A stretch of 64,000 nucleotides of DNA from Orientallactaga sibirica (GCA_036365145.1 JAEOAD010001993.1:248001-312000); one strand, 5' to 3'; shown: positions 1 to 13,101, numbered from the stretch's first letter. Program-made: numbers and translations. The notes: generated by a model from the sequence alone, not told the origin.

Positions 1-1780
1 AAGGTTGAGTGCATCCAGTTCAAACTTTCCTTGTTAATGTAACCTAAAAAGCTGCACAACTTAGTAGATTGCGCTCATTTCTAAAGTAGTTTCTTTAGAA
101 AAGAAACGTCTTCAGTACCGAACACTGTACTGTGTGAAAAAAGTTAATTCGCTTCTAGGAATCATTTTAATTTCTACGAAGATGGTTTAGTGCAGCAAGT
201 TCAAACTTTCCTTGTTAATGTAATCTCAAAAGATGGCCAAATCAGAAGATTCACCTCATTTGTAAAGTACTTTGCTGAGAAAACAAACATCTTCATTGCC
301 TAACATTGTACTGTGTGAAATAAGCTCATTCGGTTCTAGGAATCAGTTGCTTTCCTACAAAGAAGGTTGAGTGCAGCAAGTTCAAACTTTCCTTGTTAAT
401 GTAATCTAAAAAGATGGCTAAGTTACTAGATTCACCTCATTAGTAAAGTAGTTTGTTGAGCAAACAAACATCTTCATTGCCGAACATTTTACTGTGTGAA
501 ATAAGCTCATTCGGTTCTAGGTATCAGTTGCTTTCCTACAAAGAAGGTTGAGTGCAGCAGGTTCAAACTTTCCATGTTAATGTAATCTGAAAATTTGCAC
601 AACTTAGGAGATTGGTCTCATTTGTAAAGTAGTTTGTTGAGAAAACAAACATCTTCATTACCGAACACTGTACTATGTGAAATGAGCTAGTTCGATTCTA
701 GGAATCACTTGCTTTCCTACGAAGCAGGTTGAGTGCAGCCATTTCAAACTTTCCTAGTTTGTGTAATCTAACAAGATATACAAGTTAGTGGATTCGCCTC
801 ATTTCTAAAGTAGTTTCTTTAGAAAACAAACCTAAATTGCCAAACTTTGTACTGTGTGAAATGAGCTAATTCGGTTCTAGGAATCAGTTTACTTTCTACG
901 AAGATGGCTGAGTTTAGTAAGTTCAAACTTTCCTTGTTAATGTGCTCTAAAAAGATGTCCAAGTTAGTAGATTTCCTCATTGGTAAAGTAGTTTGTTGAG
1001 AAAACAAACATCTTCATTGCTGAACATTGTACTGTGTGTAAAAAGCTAATTCGGTTCTAGAATACAGATGCTTTCCTACAAAGAAGGTTGAGTGCAGCCA
1101 GTTCAAACTTTCCTTGTTAATGTAATCTAATTTCTACGAAGAAGGTTGAGTGCAGCAAGTTCAAACTTTCATAGTTTGTGTAATCTAACAAGATGTACAA
1201 GTTTGTGCATTCGCCTCATTTCTAAAGTAGTTTCTACAGAAAAGAAACACCTTCAGTACCGAACACTGAACTGTGTCAAATAAGGTAATTCGGTTCTAGG
1301 AATCAGTTTAATTTCTACGAAGATGGTTGAGTGCAGCAAGTTAAAACTTTCCTTGTTAATGTAATCTAAAAAGATGCACAACGTAGTACATTGGCCTCAT
1401 TTCTAAAGTAGTTTTTTTACAAAACAAACATCTTCATTACCGAACACTATACTATGTGACATGAGCTAGTTCGGTTCTAGGAATCACTTGCTTTCCGACG
1501 AAGAAGGATGAGTGCAGCAAGTTCAAACTTTCCTCGTTTTTGTAATCTAACAAGATGTACAAGTTAGTGGATTCGCATCATTTCTAAAGTGGTTTCTTTA
1601 GAAAACAAACATCTTCAGTACTGAACACTGTACTGTGTGAAATAAGTTAATTCGGTTTTAGGAATCAGTTTAATTTCTACGAAGATGGTTGAGTGCAGCA
1701 AGTTCAAACTTTCCTTGTTAATGTAATCTAAAAAGATGGGTAAGTTAGTAGATTTGCCTCATTAGTAAAGTAGTTTGTTG
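1..1780 (+). repeat. Old superunit, upstream copy (partner at 4,720-6,620)
   Basis: Monomer order and private variants match the segment starting at 4,720. The offset is 4,719 bp up to about 1,130 and 4,842 bp afterwards, because this copy lost 123 bp at about 1,130. Shared marks include the TTCATTTTAATTTC-type monomer end at about 165, the CTACGAAGCAGG-type start at about 720, CTGAACTGTGTC/G at about 1,267 and the TTTTTTTACAAAACAAAC dyad at about 1,410. Many substitutions separate the copies, so the duplication is old compared with the one at 10.57-15.63 kb. Confidence 0.7.
1122..1145 (+). other. 123-bp deletion junction
   Basis: GTAATCTAA is joined directly to TTTCTACGAAG. The partner copy at 5,841-5,990 has the complete monomer. 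The offset between the copies changes from 4,719 to 4,842 bp across this point, which gives 123 bp lost. The two sides share TAA, which suggests a short-homology deletion. Confidence 0.85.
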
Positions 1781-4719
1781 AGCAAACAAACATTTTCATT
1801 CCGTTCTAGTAATCAGTTGCTTTCCTACAAAGAAGGTTGAGTGCAGCAGGTTCAAACATTCCATGTTAATGTAATCTGAAAAGTTGCACAACTTAGTAGA
1901 TTGGTCTCATTTGTAAAGTAGTATGTTGAGAAAACAAACATCTTCATTGCCGAACATTGTACTGTGTGAAATAAGCTCATTCGGTTCTAGGAATCTGTTG
2001 GTTTCCTACAAAGAAGGTTGAGTGCAGCAAGTTCAAACTTTCCTTGTTAATGTAATCTGAAAAGTTGCACAACTTAGTAGATTGGCCTCATTTATAAAGT
2101 AGTTTCTTTAGAAAAGAAACATCTTCAATACCGAACACTGTACTGTGTGAAATGAGTTAATTCACTTCTAGGAATCAGTTTAATTTCTACGAAGAAGGTT
2201 GAGTGCAGCAAGTTCAAACTTTCCTAGTTTGTGTAATCTAACAAGATGTACAAGTTAGTGGATTCGTGTCATTTCTAAATTAGTTTCTTTAGAAAACAAA
2301 CATCTTCAGTACCGAACACTGTACTGTGTGAAATAAGTTAATTCGGTTCTAGGAATCAGTTTCCTTTCTACGAAGATGGTTGAGTTTAGCAAGTTCAAAC
2401 TTTCCTTGTTAATGTAATCTAAAAAGATTTCCAAGTTAGTAGATTCGCCTCATTTCTAAAGTAGTTTCTTTAGAAAACAAACCTAATTGCCAAACTTTGT
2501 ACTGTGTGAAATGAGCTAATTCGGTTCTAGGAATCAGTTTACTTTCTACGAAGATGGTTGAGTTTAGCAAGTTCAAACACTCCTTGTTTATTGTGCTCTA
2601 AAAAGATGTCCAAGGTAGTAGATTTGCCTCATTGGTAAAGTAGTTTGTTGAGAAAACAAACATCCTCATTGCCGAACATTGTACTTTGTGAACAAAGCTA
2701 ATTTAGTTCTAGAATTCAGTTGCCTTCCTACAAAGAAGGTTGAGTGCAGCCAGTTCAAACTTTCCTTGTTAATGTAACCTAAAAAGATGCACAACTTAGT
2801 AGATTGGCCTCCTTTCGAAAGTAGTTTCTTTAGAAAAGAAACATCTTCAGTACCGAACACTGTACTGTGTGAAATAAGTTAATTCGCTTCTAGGAATCAG
2901 TTTAATTTCTACAAAGAAGGTTGAGTGCAGCAAGTTCAAACTTTCCTTTCTAATGTAATCTAAAAAGATGGCCAAGTCAGAAGATTGGCCTCATTTAAAG
3001 TACCTTTTGAGAAAACAAATATCTTCATTGCCGAACATTGTACTGTGTGAAATAAGCTTATTCGGTTCTAGGACACAGTTGCTTTCCTACAAAGAAGGTT
3101 GAGTGCAGCAAGTTCAAACTTTACTTTTTAATGTAATCTAAAAAGATGGCCAATTTAGGAGATTCGCCTCATTTGTAAAGTAGTTTATTGAGAAAACAAA
3201 CATCTTCATTGCCGAACATTGTACTGTGTGAAATAAGCTCATTCGGTTCTAGGAATCACTTGCTTTCCTACGAAGAAGGTTGAGTGCAGCAAGTTCAAAC
3301 TTTCCTAGTTTGTGTAATCTCAAAAGATGTACAAGTCAGTGCATTCGCCTCATTTCTAAAGTAGTTTCTTTAGAAAAGAAACATCTTCAGTACCGAACAC
3401 TGTACTGTGTGAAATAAGTGAATTCGCTTCTAGGAATCAGTTTAATTTCTACGAAGATGGTTGAGTGCAGCAAGTTCAAACTTTCCTTGTTAATGTAATC
3501 TAAAAAGATGGCCATGTTAGTAGATTCTCCTCATTTGTAAAGTAGTTTGTGGAGAAAATTAACATCTTTATTGCCGAACATTGTACTGTGTGAAATAAGC
3601 TCATTCGGTACTAGGCATCACTTGCTTTCCTACAAAGAAGGTTGAGTGCAGCAAGTTCAAACTTTCCTTGTTAATGTAATCTGAAAAGATGCACAACTTA
3701 GTAGATTGGCCTCATTTCTAAAATAGTTTGTTTAGAAAACAAACATCTTCATTAGCGAACACTGTACAATGTGAAATAAGCTAGTTCCATTCTAGGAATC
3801 ACTTGCTTTCCTACGAAGACGGATGAGTGCAGCAAATTCAAACTTTCCTCGTTTGTGTAATCTAACAAGATGTACAAGTTAGTGGATGCGCGTCGTTTGT
3901 AAAGTGGTTTCTTTAGAAAACAAACATCTTCAGTACTGAACACTATACTGTGTGAAATAAGTTAATTCGGTTCTAGGAATCAGTTTCCTTTCTACGAAGA
4001 TGGTTGAGTGCAGCAAGTTCAAACTTTCCTTGTTAATGTAATCTGAAAAGTTGCACAACTTAGTAGATTGGCCTCATTTCTAAAGTAGTTTCTTTAGAAA
4101 AGAAACATCTTCAGTACCGAACACTGTACTGTTTGAAATGAGTTAATTCGCTTCTAGGAATCAGTTTAATTTCTACGAAGATGGTAGAGTGCAGCAAGTT
4201 CAAACTTTCCTAGTTTGTGTAATCTAACAAGATGTACAAGTTAGTGGATTCGCGTCATTTCTAAATTAGTTTCTTTAGAAAACAAACATCTTCAGTACCA
4301 AACACAGTACTGTGTGAAATAAGTTAATTCGGTTCTAGGAATCAGTTTCCTTTCTACGAAGATGGTTGAGTTTAGCAAGTTCAAACTTTCCTTGTTAATG
4401 TAATCTAAAAAGATGTCCAAGTTAGTAGATTAGCCTCATTTCTAAAGTAGTTTCTTTAGAAAAGAAACCTAAATTGCCAAACTTTGTACTGTGTGAAATG
4501 AGCTAATTCGGTTCTAGGAATCAGTTTACATTCTATGAAGATGGTTGAGTTTAGCAAGTTCAAACTTTCCTTCTTTGTGTTCTAAAAAGATGTCCAAGTT
4601 AGTAGATTTGCCTCATTGGGAAAGTAGTTTGTTGAGAAAACAAACATCTTCATTGCCGAACATTGTACTGGGTGAAAAAAGCTAATTTAGATCTAGAATT
4701 CAGTTGCTTTCCTACAAAA
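1781..4719 (+). repeat. Mixed monomers with an 11-monomer periodicity
   Basis: The run from about 2,000 to 2,880 (A-like with TCTGAAAAGTTGC, then B, F, E, A) recurs at about 4,000-4,860. The offset is about 1,986 bp, or 11 monomers, and the variants AAATGAGTTAATTC and CGTGTC/CGCGTC are shared. The segment begins with a monomer shortened by 33 bp (junction at 1,800/1,801). No gene or foreign insertion is visible. Confidence 0.65.
1791..1812 (+). other. 33-bp deletion junction
   Basis: CATTTTCATT is followed by CCGTTCTAG, skipping the usual GCCGAACATTTTACTGTG to AGCTCATT part. Relative to related monomers (for example 470-520) about 33 bp are missing between two TCATT words. Confidence 0.8.
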
Positions 4720-6620
4720 AAGGTTGAGTGCAGCCAGTTCAAACTTTCCTTGCTAATGTAACCTAAAAAGATGCACAACTTAGTAGATTGGCCTCATTTC
4801 TAAAGTAGTTTCTTTAGAAAAGAAACATCTTCAGTACCGACACTGTACTGTGTGAAAAAAGGTAATTCGCTTCTAGGAATCATTTTAATTTCTACGAAGA
4901 TGGTTGAGTGCAGCAAGTTCAAACTTTCCTTGTTAATGTAATCTCAAAAGATGGCCAAGTCAGAAGATTCGCCTCATTTGTAAAGTACTTTGTTGAGAAA
5001 ACAAACATCTTCATTGCCTAACATTGTACTGTGTGAAATAAGCTCATTCGGTTCTAGGAATCAGTTGCTTTCCTACAAAGAAGGTTGAGTGCAGCAAGTT
5101 CAAACTTTCCTTGTTAATGTAATCTAAAAAGATGGCTAAGTTAGTAGATTCGCCTCATTAGTAAAGTAGTTTGTTGAGCAAACAAACATCTTCATTGCCG
5201 AACATTTTACTGTGTGAAATAAGCTCATTCGGTTCTAGGAATCAGTTGCTTTCCTACAAAGAAGGTTGAGTGCAGCAGGTTCAAACATTCCATGTTAATG
5301 TAATCTGAAAAGTTGCACAGCTTAGGAGATTGGTCTCATTTGTAAAGTAGTTTGTTGAGAAAACAAACATCTTCATTACCGAACACTGTACTATGTGAAA
5401 TGAGCTAGTTTGATTCTAGGAATCACTTGATTTCCTACGAAGCAGGTTGAGTGCAGCCATTTCAAACTTTCCTAGTTTGTGTAATCTAACAAGTTATACA
5501 AGTTAGTGGATTCGCCTCATTTCTAAAGTAGTTTCTTTAGAAAACAAACCTAAATTGCCAAACATTGTACTGTGGGAAATGAGCTAATTCGGTTCTAGGA
5601 ATCAGTTTACTTTCTACGAAGATGGTTGAGTTTAGTAAGTTCAAACTTTCCTTGTTAATGTGCTCTGAAAAGATGGCCAAGTTAGTAGATTCGACTCATT
5701 TGTAAAGTAGTTTGTTGAGAAAACAAACATCTTCAATGCTGAACATTGTACTGTGTGTAAAAAGCTAATTCGGTTCTAGAATACAGATGCTTTCCTACAA
5801 AGAAGGTTGAGTGCAGCCAGATCAAACTTTCCTTGTTAATGTAATCTAAAAAGATGCACAATGTATTAGATTGGCCTCATTTCTAAAGTAGTTCCTTTAG
5901 ATAGGGAATATCTTCAGTCCCGAAAACTGTACTCTGTGAAATAAGTTAATTCGCTTCTAGGAAACAGTTTAATTTCTACGAAGAAGGTTGAGTGCAGCAA
6001 GTTCAGTCTTTCCTAGTTTGTGTAATCTAACAAGATGTACAAGTTTGTGCATTCGCCTCATTTCGAAAGTAGTTTCTATAGAAAAGAAAAATCTTCAGTA
6101 CCAAACACTGAACTGTGTGAAATAAGGTAATTCGGTTCTAGGAATCAGTTTAATTTCTACGAAGATGGTTGAGTGCATCAAGTTCAAACTTTCCTTGTTA
6201 ATGTAATCTAAAAAGATGCACAACGTAGTAGATTGGCCTCATTTCTAAAGTAGTTTTTTTACAAAACAAACATCTTCATTACCGAACACTATACTATGTG
6301 AAATGAGCTAGTTCGGTTCTAGGAATCACTTGCTTTCCTACGAAGAAGGTTGATTGCAGCAAGTTCAAACTTTCCTAGTTTGTGTAATCTAACAAGATGT
6401 ACAAGTTAGTGGATTCGCGTCGTTTCTAAAGTGGTTTCTTTAGAAAACAAACGTCTTCAGTACCGAACACTGTACTGTGTGAAATAAGTTAATTCGGTTC
6501 TAGGAAGATGGTTGAGTACAGCAAGTTCAAACTTTCCTTGTTAATGTAATCTAAAAAGATGGCCAAGTTAGCAGAGTCACCTCATTTGTAAAATAGTTTT
6601 ATGAGAAAATTAACATCTTT
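4720..6620 (+). repeat. Old superunit, downstream copy (partner at 1-1,780)
   Basis: This is the counterpart of the first 1.8 kb, and it keeps the stretch missing from the upstream copy at about 1,130. Near its end, the monomer at 6,497-6,512 lacks 19 bp (TAGGAA joined directly to GATGG). Together with the 11-monomer repeat at 2.0/4.0 kb it suggests repeated unequal exchange in this part of the array. Confidence 0.7.
6497..6515 (+). other. 19-bp deletion junction
   Basis: TTCTAGGAA runs directly into GATGGTTGAG. Normal B monomers have TCAGTTTCCTTTCTACGAA between them, and GAA occurs at both ends of the lost piece. Confidence 0.8.
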
Positions 6621-7040
6621 ATTGCCGAACATTGTACTGTGTGAAATAAGCTCATTAGTTTCTAGGAATCACTTGCTTTCCTACAAAGAAGGTTGAGTGC
6701 AGCAAGTTGAAACTTTCCTTGTTAATGTAATCTAAAAGATGCACAACTTAGTAGATTGGCCTCATTTCTAAAGTAGTTTCTTTAGAAAAGAAACATCTTC
6801 AGTACCGAACACTGTACTGTTTGAAATGAGTCAATTCGCTTCTAGGAATCAGTTTAATTTCTACGAAGATGGTTGAGTGCAGCAAGTTCAAACTTTCCTA
6901 GTTTGTGTAATCTAACAAGACGTACAAGTTAGTGGATTTGCGTCATTTCTAAATTAGTTTCTTTAGAAAACAAACATCTTCAGTACCGAACACTGTACTG
7001 TGTGAAATAAGTGAATTCGCTTCTAGGAATCAGTTTAATT

Positions 7041-7068
7041 TCTACGAAGATGGTAGATTCGCCTCATT
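7041..7068 (+). other. Fusion monomer, about 60 bp lost
   Basis: CTACGAAGATGG is joined to TAGATTCGCCTC, so the region from TTGAGTGCAG to GTTAG is absent. It is a hybrid of the start of one monomer and the middle of an E-like or C-like monomer. Confidence 0.8.
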
Positions 7069-7290
7069 GGTAAAGTAGTTTGTTGAGAAAAAAAACATCT
7101 TCATTGCCAAACATTGTACTGTGTGAAAAAAGCTCATTCAGTATTAGGAATCAGTTGCTTTCCTACAAAGAATGTTGAGTGCAGCAAGTTCAAACTTTCC
7201 TTGATAATGTAATCTAAAAAGATGCACAACTTAGTAGATTGGCCTCATTTCTAAAGTAGTTTCTTTATAAAGAAATATCTTCATTACCGA

Positions 7291-7304
7291 ACACTGTACA
7301 GTGT
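7291..7304. other. Perfect 14-bp palindrome ACACTGTACAGTGT (exemplar)
   Basis: Most monomers carry ACACTGTACTGTGT here, a palindrome around GTAC with one mismatched pair. In this copy, and at 11,811-11,824 and 14,339-14,352, the change ACT to ACA makes the palindrome perfect. It lies about 20-25 bp after the 19-bp dyad, so each monomer has two dyads close together. It could be a protein-binding site; no factor can be named from the sequence. Confidence 0.75.
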
Positions 7305-10300
7305 GAAATAAGTTAATTCGCTTCTAGGAATCAGTTTAATTTCTACGAAGAAGGTTGAGTGCAGCAAGTTCAAACTTTCCTTGTTAATGTAATCTAAAAA
7401 CATGCACAACTTAGTAGATTGGACTCATTTCTAAAGTAGTTTGTTTACAAAACAAACATCTTCATTACCGAACACTATACTATGTGAAATGAGCTAGTTC
7501 GGTTCTAGGAATCACTTGCTTTCCTAAGAAGAAGGTTGAGTGCAGGAAGTTCAAACTTTCCTCGTTTGTGTAATCTAACAAGATGTACAAGTTAGTGGAT
7601 TCGCCTTGTTTCTAAAGTGGTTTCTTTCGAAAACAAACATCTTCAGTACTGAACACTGTACTGTGTGAAATAAGTTAATTCGGTTCTAGGAAGCAGTTTC
7701 CTTTCTACGAAGATGGTTGAGTGCAGCAAGTTCAAACTTTCTTTGTTAATGTAATCTAAAAAGATGGTCAAGTTAGCAGACTCACCTCATTTGTAAAATA
7801 GTTTGTTGAGAAAATTCACATCTTTATAGCCGAACATTGTACTGTGTGAAATAAGCTCATTCGGTTCTAGGAATCACTTGCTTTCCTACAAAGAAGGTTG
7901 AGTGCAGCAAGTTCAAACGTACCTTGTTAATGTAATCTAAAAAGATCCACAACTTAGTAGATTGGCCTCATTTCTTAAGTAGTTTCTTAAGAAAAGAAAC
8001 ATCTTCAGTACTGAACACTGTACTGTGTGAAATAAGTTTATTCGCTTCTAGGAATCAGTATAATTTCTACGTAGAAGGTTGAGTGCAGCAAGTTCAAACT
8101 TTCCTTGCTATTGTAATCTCAAATGATGGCCAAGTTAGAATATTAGCCTCATTTGTAAAGTACATTGTTGAGGAAACAAACATCTTCATTGCCGAACATT
8201 TTACTGTGTGAAATAAGCTCATTCGGTTCTAGGAATCAGTTGCTTTCCTACAAAGAAGGTTGAGTGCAGCAAGTTCAAACATTCCTTGTTAATGTAATCT
8301 AAAAAGATGGCCACGTTAGTAGATTCGCCTCATTTGTAAAGTACTTTGTTGAGAAAACAAACATCTTCATTTCCGAACATTGTACTGTGTAAAATAAGCT
8401 CATTCGGTTCTAGGAATCCGTTGCTTTCCTACAAAGAAGGTTGAGTGCAGCAAGTTCAAACTTTCCTTGTTAATGTAATCTGAAGAGATGCACAACTTAG
8501 TAGATTGGCCTCATTTCTAAAGTAGTTTGTTTAGAAAACAAACATCTTCATTACCGAACACCAACTATGTGACTTGAGCTACTTCTGTTCTATGAATCAC
8601 TTGCTTTCCTACGAAGAAGGTTGAGTGCAACAGGTTCAAACTTTCCTCGTTTGTGTAACCTAACAAGATGTACAATTTAGTAGATATGACTCATTTGTAA
8701 AGTAGTTTGTTGAGAAAACAAACATCTTCATTGCGGAATATTGTACTGTGTGAAAAAAATTAATTCGAATCTAGAATTCAGTTGCGTTCCTACAAAGACA
8801 GTTGAGTGCAGCAATTTCAAACATTCCTTGTTAATGTAATCTAAAAAGATGCACAACTTAGTGGATTCGCCTCATTTCTAAAGTAATTTCTTTAGAAAAG
8901 AAGCATCTTCAGTACGAAACATTATACTGTGTGAAATAAGTTAATTCGCTTCCAGGAATCAGTATAATTTCTACGAAGATGGTTGAGTGCAGCAAGTTCA
9001 TACTTTCCTTGTTAATGTAATCTGCAAAGATGGTCAAGTTAATAGATTCACCTCATTTGTAAAGTAGTTTGTTGAGAAAACAAACATCTTCATTGCTGTA
9101 CAATTGTACTGTGTGAAAAAAGCTAATTCGGATGTAAAATTTAGATGCTTTCCTACAAAGACGGTTGAGTGCAGCAAGTACAAACATTCCTTGTTAATGT
9201 ATTCTAAAAAGGTGCACAACTTAGGGGATTCGCCTCATTTCTAAAGTAATTTCTTTAGAAAGGAAACATCTTCAGTACCGAACACTGTACTGTGTGAACT
9301 AAGGTAATTCGGTTCTAGGAATCAGTTTAATTTCTACGAAGATGGTTGAGTGCAGCAAGTTCAAACTTTCCTTGTTAGTGTAATCTAAAAAGATGGCCAC
9401 GTTAGCAGAGTCACCTCATTTGTAAAGTAGTTTGTTGAGAAAATTAACATCTTCATTGCCGAACATTGTACTGTGTGAAATAAGCTCATTCGGTTCTAGG
9501 AATCACTTGCTTTCCTACAAAGAAGGTTGAGTGCAGCAAGTTCAAACTTTCCTTGTTAATGTAATCTAAAAAGATGCACAACTTAGTAGATTGGCCTCAT
9601 TTCTAAAGTAGTTTCTTTAGAAAAGAAACATCTTCAGTCCCAAACACTGTACAGTGTGAAATAAGTTAATTCGCTTCAAGGAATCAGTTTAATTTCTAAG
9701 AAGAAGGTTGAGTGCAGCAAGTTCAAACTTTCCTTGTTAATGTAATTTAAAAGATGCATAACTTAGTAGATTGGCCTCATTTCTAAAGTAGTTTGTTTAG
9801 AAAACAAACATCTTCATTACCGAACACTGTACTATGTGAAATGAGCTAGTTCGGTACTGGGAATCACTTGCTTTCCTACGAAGAAGGTTGAGTGCAGCAA
9901 GTTCAAACTTTCCTAGTTTGTGTAATATAAGAAGATGTACAAGTTAGTGGTTTTGAGTCGTTTCTAAAGTGGTTTCTTTAGAAAACAAACATATTCAGTA
10001 CTGAGCACTGTACTGTGTGAAATAAGTTAATTCGATTCTAGGAATCAGTTTCCTTTCTCCGAAGATGGTTGAGTGCAGCAAGTTCAAACTTTCCTTGTTA
10101 ATGTAATCTAAAAAGATGACCAAATTAGCAGATTTACCTCATTTGTAAGGTAGTTTGTTGAGAAAATTAACATCTTTATTGCCGAACATTGTACTGTGTG
10201 AAATAAGCTCATTCGGTTCTAGGAATCACTGGCATTCCTACGAAGAAGGTTGAGTGCAGCAAGATCAAACTTTCCTAATTTGTGTAATCTATCAAGATGT

Positions 10301-10573
10301 ACAAGTTAGTGGTTTCGAGTCGTTTCTATAGTTGCTTCTTTAGAAAACAACCATCTTAAGTACTGAGCACTGTACTGTGTGAAATAAGTTAATTCGGTTC
10401 TAGGAATCAGTTTCATTTCTATGAAGATCGTTGAGTTTAGCAAGTTCAAACTTTCCTTGTTAATGTAATCTAAAAAGATGTCCAAGTTAGTAGATTCGCC
10501 TCATTTCTAAACTAGTTTCTTTGGAAAACAAACCTTCATTGCCAAACTTTGTACTGTGTGAAATGAGCTAATT

Positions 10574-13101
10574 CGGTTCTAGGAATCAGTTTACTTTCTA
10601 CGGAGATGGTTGAGTTTAGCAAGTTCAAACTTTCCCTGTTAATGTGATCTAAAAAGATGTCCAAGTTATTAGATTTGCCTCATTGGTAAAGTAGTTTGTT
10701 GAGAAAACAAACATCTTCATTACGTAACACTGTAATATGTGAAATGAGCTAGTTCGGTTCTAGGAATCACTTGCTTTCCTACGAAGAAGGTTGAGTCAAG
10801 CAAGTTCAAACATTCCTAGTTTGTGTATCTAACAAGATGTACAAGTTAGTGGATTCACATCATTTCTAAATTAGTTTCTTTAGAAAACAAACATCTTCAG
10901 TACCGAACACTGTACTGTGTGAAATAAGTTAATTCGCTTCCAGGAATCAGTTTAATTTCTACGAAGAAGGTTGAGTCCAGCAAGTTCAAACGTCCCTAGT
11001 TTGTGTAATCTAATAAGATGTACAAGTTAGTGCATTCGCCTCATTTCTAAAGTAGTTTCTTTAGAAAAGAAACATCTTCAGTACCGAACACTGTACTCTG
11101 TGAAATAAGGTAATTCGGTTCTAGGAATCAGTTTAATTTCTACAAAGATGGTTGAGTGCAGCAAGTTCAAACTTTCCTTGTTAATGTAATCTAAAAAGAT
11201 GCACAACTTAGTAGATTGGCCTCATTTCTAAAGTAGTTTGTTTACAAAACAAAAATCTTCATTACCGAACACTATACTATGTGAAATGAGCTACTTCGGT
11301 TCTAGGAATCACTTGCTTTCCTACGAAGAAGGTTGAGTGCAGCAAGTTTAAACTTTCCTCGTTTGTGTAATCTAACAAGATGTACAAGTTACTGGATTCG
11401 CATCGTTTCTAAAGTGGTTTTTTAGAAAACAAACATCTTCAGTACTGAACACTGTACTGTGTGAAATAAGTTAATTCGGTTCTAGGAATCATTTTCCTTT
11501 CTACGAAGATGGTTCAGTGTAGCAAGTTCAAACTTTCCTTGTTAATGTAATCTAAAAAGATGGCCAACTTAGCAGAGTCACCTCATTTGGAAAATAGTTT
11601 GTTGAGAAAATTAACATCTTTATTGCCGAACATTGTACTGTGTGAAATAAGCTTATTTGGTTCTAAGAATCACTTTCTTTCCTACAAAGAAAGTTGAGTG
11701 CAGCAAGTTGAAACTTTCCTTGTTAATGTAATCTAAAAAGATGCACAACTTAGTAGATTGGCCTCATTTCTAAAGTAGTTTCTTTATCAAAGAAACATCT
11801 TCAGTACCGAACACTGTACAGTGTGAAATGAGTTAATTCGCTTCTAGGAATCAGTTTAATTTCTACGAAGAAGGTTGAGTGCAGCAAGTTCAAACTTTCC
11901 TTGTTAACATAATCTAACAAGATGTACAAGTTACTGGATTCGCAGCGTTTCTAAAGTAGTTTCTTTAGAAAGAAACATCTTCAGTATCGAACACTGTACT
12001 GTGTGAAATAAGTGAATTCGCTTGTAGGAATCAGTTTCATTTCTACGAAGATGGTTGAGTGCAGCTAGTTCAAATTTCCTTGTTAATGTAATCTGAAAAG
12101 ATGTCCAAGTTAGTATATTCGCCTCATTTCTAAAGTAGTTTATTTAGAAAACAAACCTAAATTGCCAAACTTTGTACTGTGTGAAATGAGCTAATTCGGT
12201 TCTAGGAATCAGTTTACTTTCTACGAAGATGGTTGAGTGCAGCAAGTTCAAACTTTCCTTGTAAATGTAATCTAAAAAGATGGCCAAGTTAGAAGATTCG
12301 CCTCATTTGTAAAGTACTTAGTTGAGAAAATAAACATCTTCATTGCCAAACATTGTACTGTGTGAAATAAGCTCATTCGGTTCTAGGAATCAGTTGCTTT
12401 CCTACAAAGAAGGTTGAGTGCAGCAAGTTCAAACTTTCCTTGTTAATGTAATCTAAAAAGATGCACAACTTAGTAGATTGGCCTCATTTCTAAAGTAGTT
12501 CGTTTGCAAAACAAACATCTTCATTACCGAACACGGTACTATGTGAAATAAGCTAGTTCCATTCTAGGAATCATTTGCTTTCCTACGAAGAAGGTTGAGT
12601 GCAGCAAGTTCAAACTTTCTTAGTTTGTATAATCTAACAACATGTATAAGTTAGTGGATTTGCCTCATTTCTAAAGTAGTTTCTTTACAAAAGAAACATC
12701 TTCAGTACTGAACACTGTACTGTGTGAAATAAGGTAAATCGGTTCTAGGAATCAGTTTAATTTCTACGAAGATGGTTGATTGCAGCAAGTTCAAACTTTC
12801 CTTGTTAATGTAATCTAAAAAGATGCACAACTTAGTAGATTGGCTTCATTTCTAAAGTAGTTTGTTTACAAAACAAACATCTTCATTACCGAAGACTATA
12901 CTATGTGAAATGAGCTAGTTCGGTTCCAGGAATCACTTGCTTTCCTACGAAGAAGGATGAGTGCAGCAACTTCAAACTGTCTTCGTTTGTGTAATCTAAA
13001 AAGTTGTACAAGTTAGTGGATTCATGTCGTTTCTAAAGTGGTTTCTTTAGAAAACAAACATCTTCAGTACTGAACACTGTACTGTGTGAAATAAGTTAGT
13101 T
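10574..13101 (+). repeat. 14-monomer HOR, copy 1 (2,528 bp)
   Basis: This unit is followed immediately by a nearly identical copy at an offset of exactly 2,528 bp at both ends. It begins within TTCGGTTCTAGGAATCAG just before the private start CTACGGAGATGG (10,598) and contains about 14 monomers. The left boundary lies inside a segment common to most monomers, as expected for unequal crossing-over in register. Confidence 0.88.

Larger units (their letters stand above)
6621..10573 (+). repeat. Mixed monomers without a clear local HOR
   Basis: Families A, B, C and D alternate, with E-like and dimer-type monomers at about 8,680-9,500. A fusion monomer at about 7,050 lacks about 60 bp. Two B-like monomers at about 9,945 and 10,305 share the private variants GAGTCGTTTCTA and ACTGAGCACTG, which recur together near 60,890-60,950. 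I see no open frame longer than about one monomer and no insertion. Confidence 0.7.

Noticed and set aside
50..130. tRNA, 5S rRNA or other structured RNA gene suggested by the dyads
   Set aside because: The dyads are short and AT-rich and occur in every monomer. No A/B boxes with acceptor-stem pairing and no rRNA-like sequence were seen.
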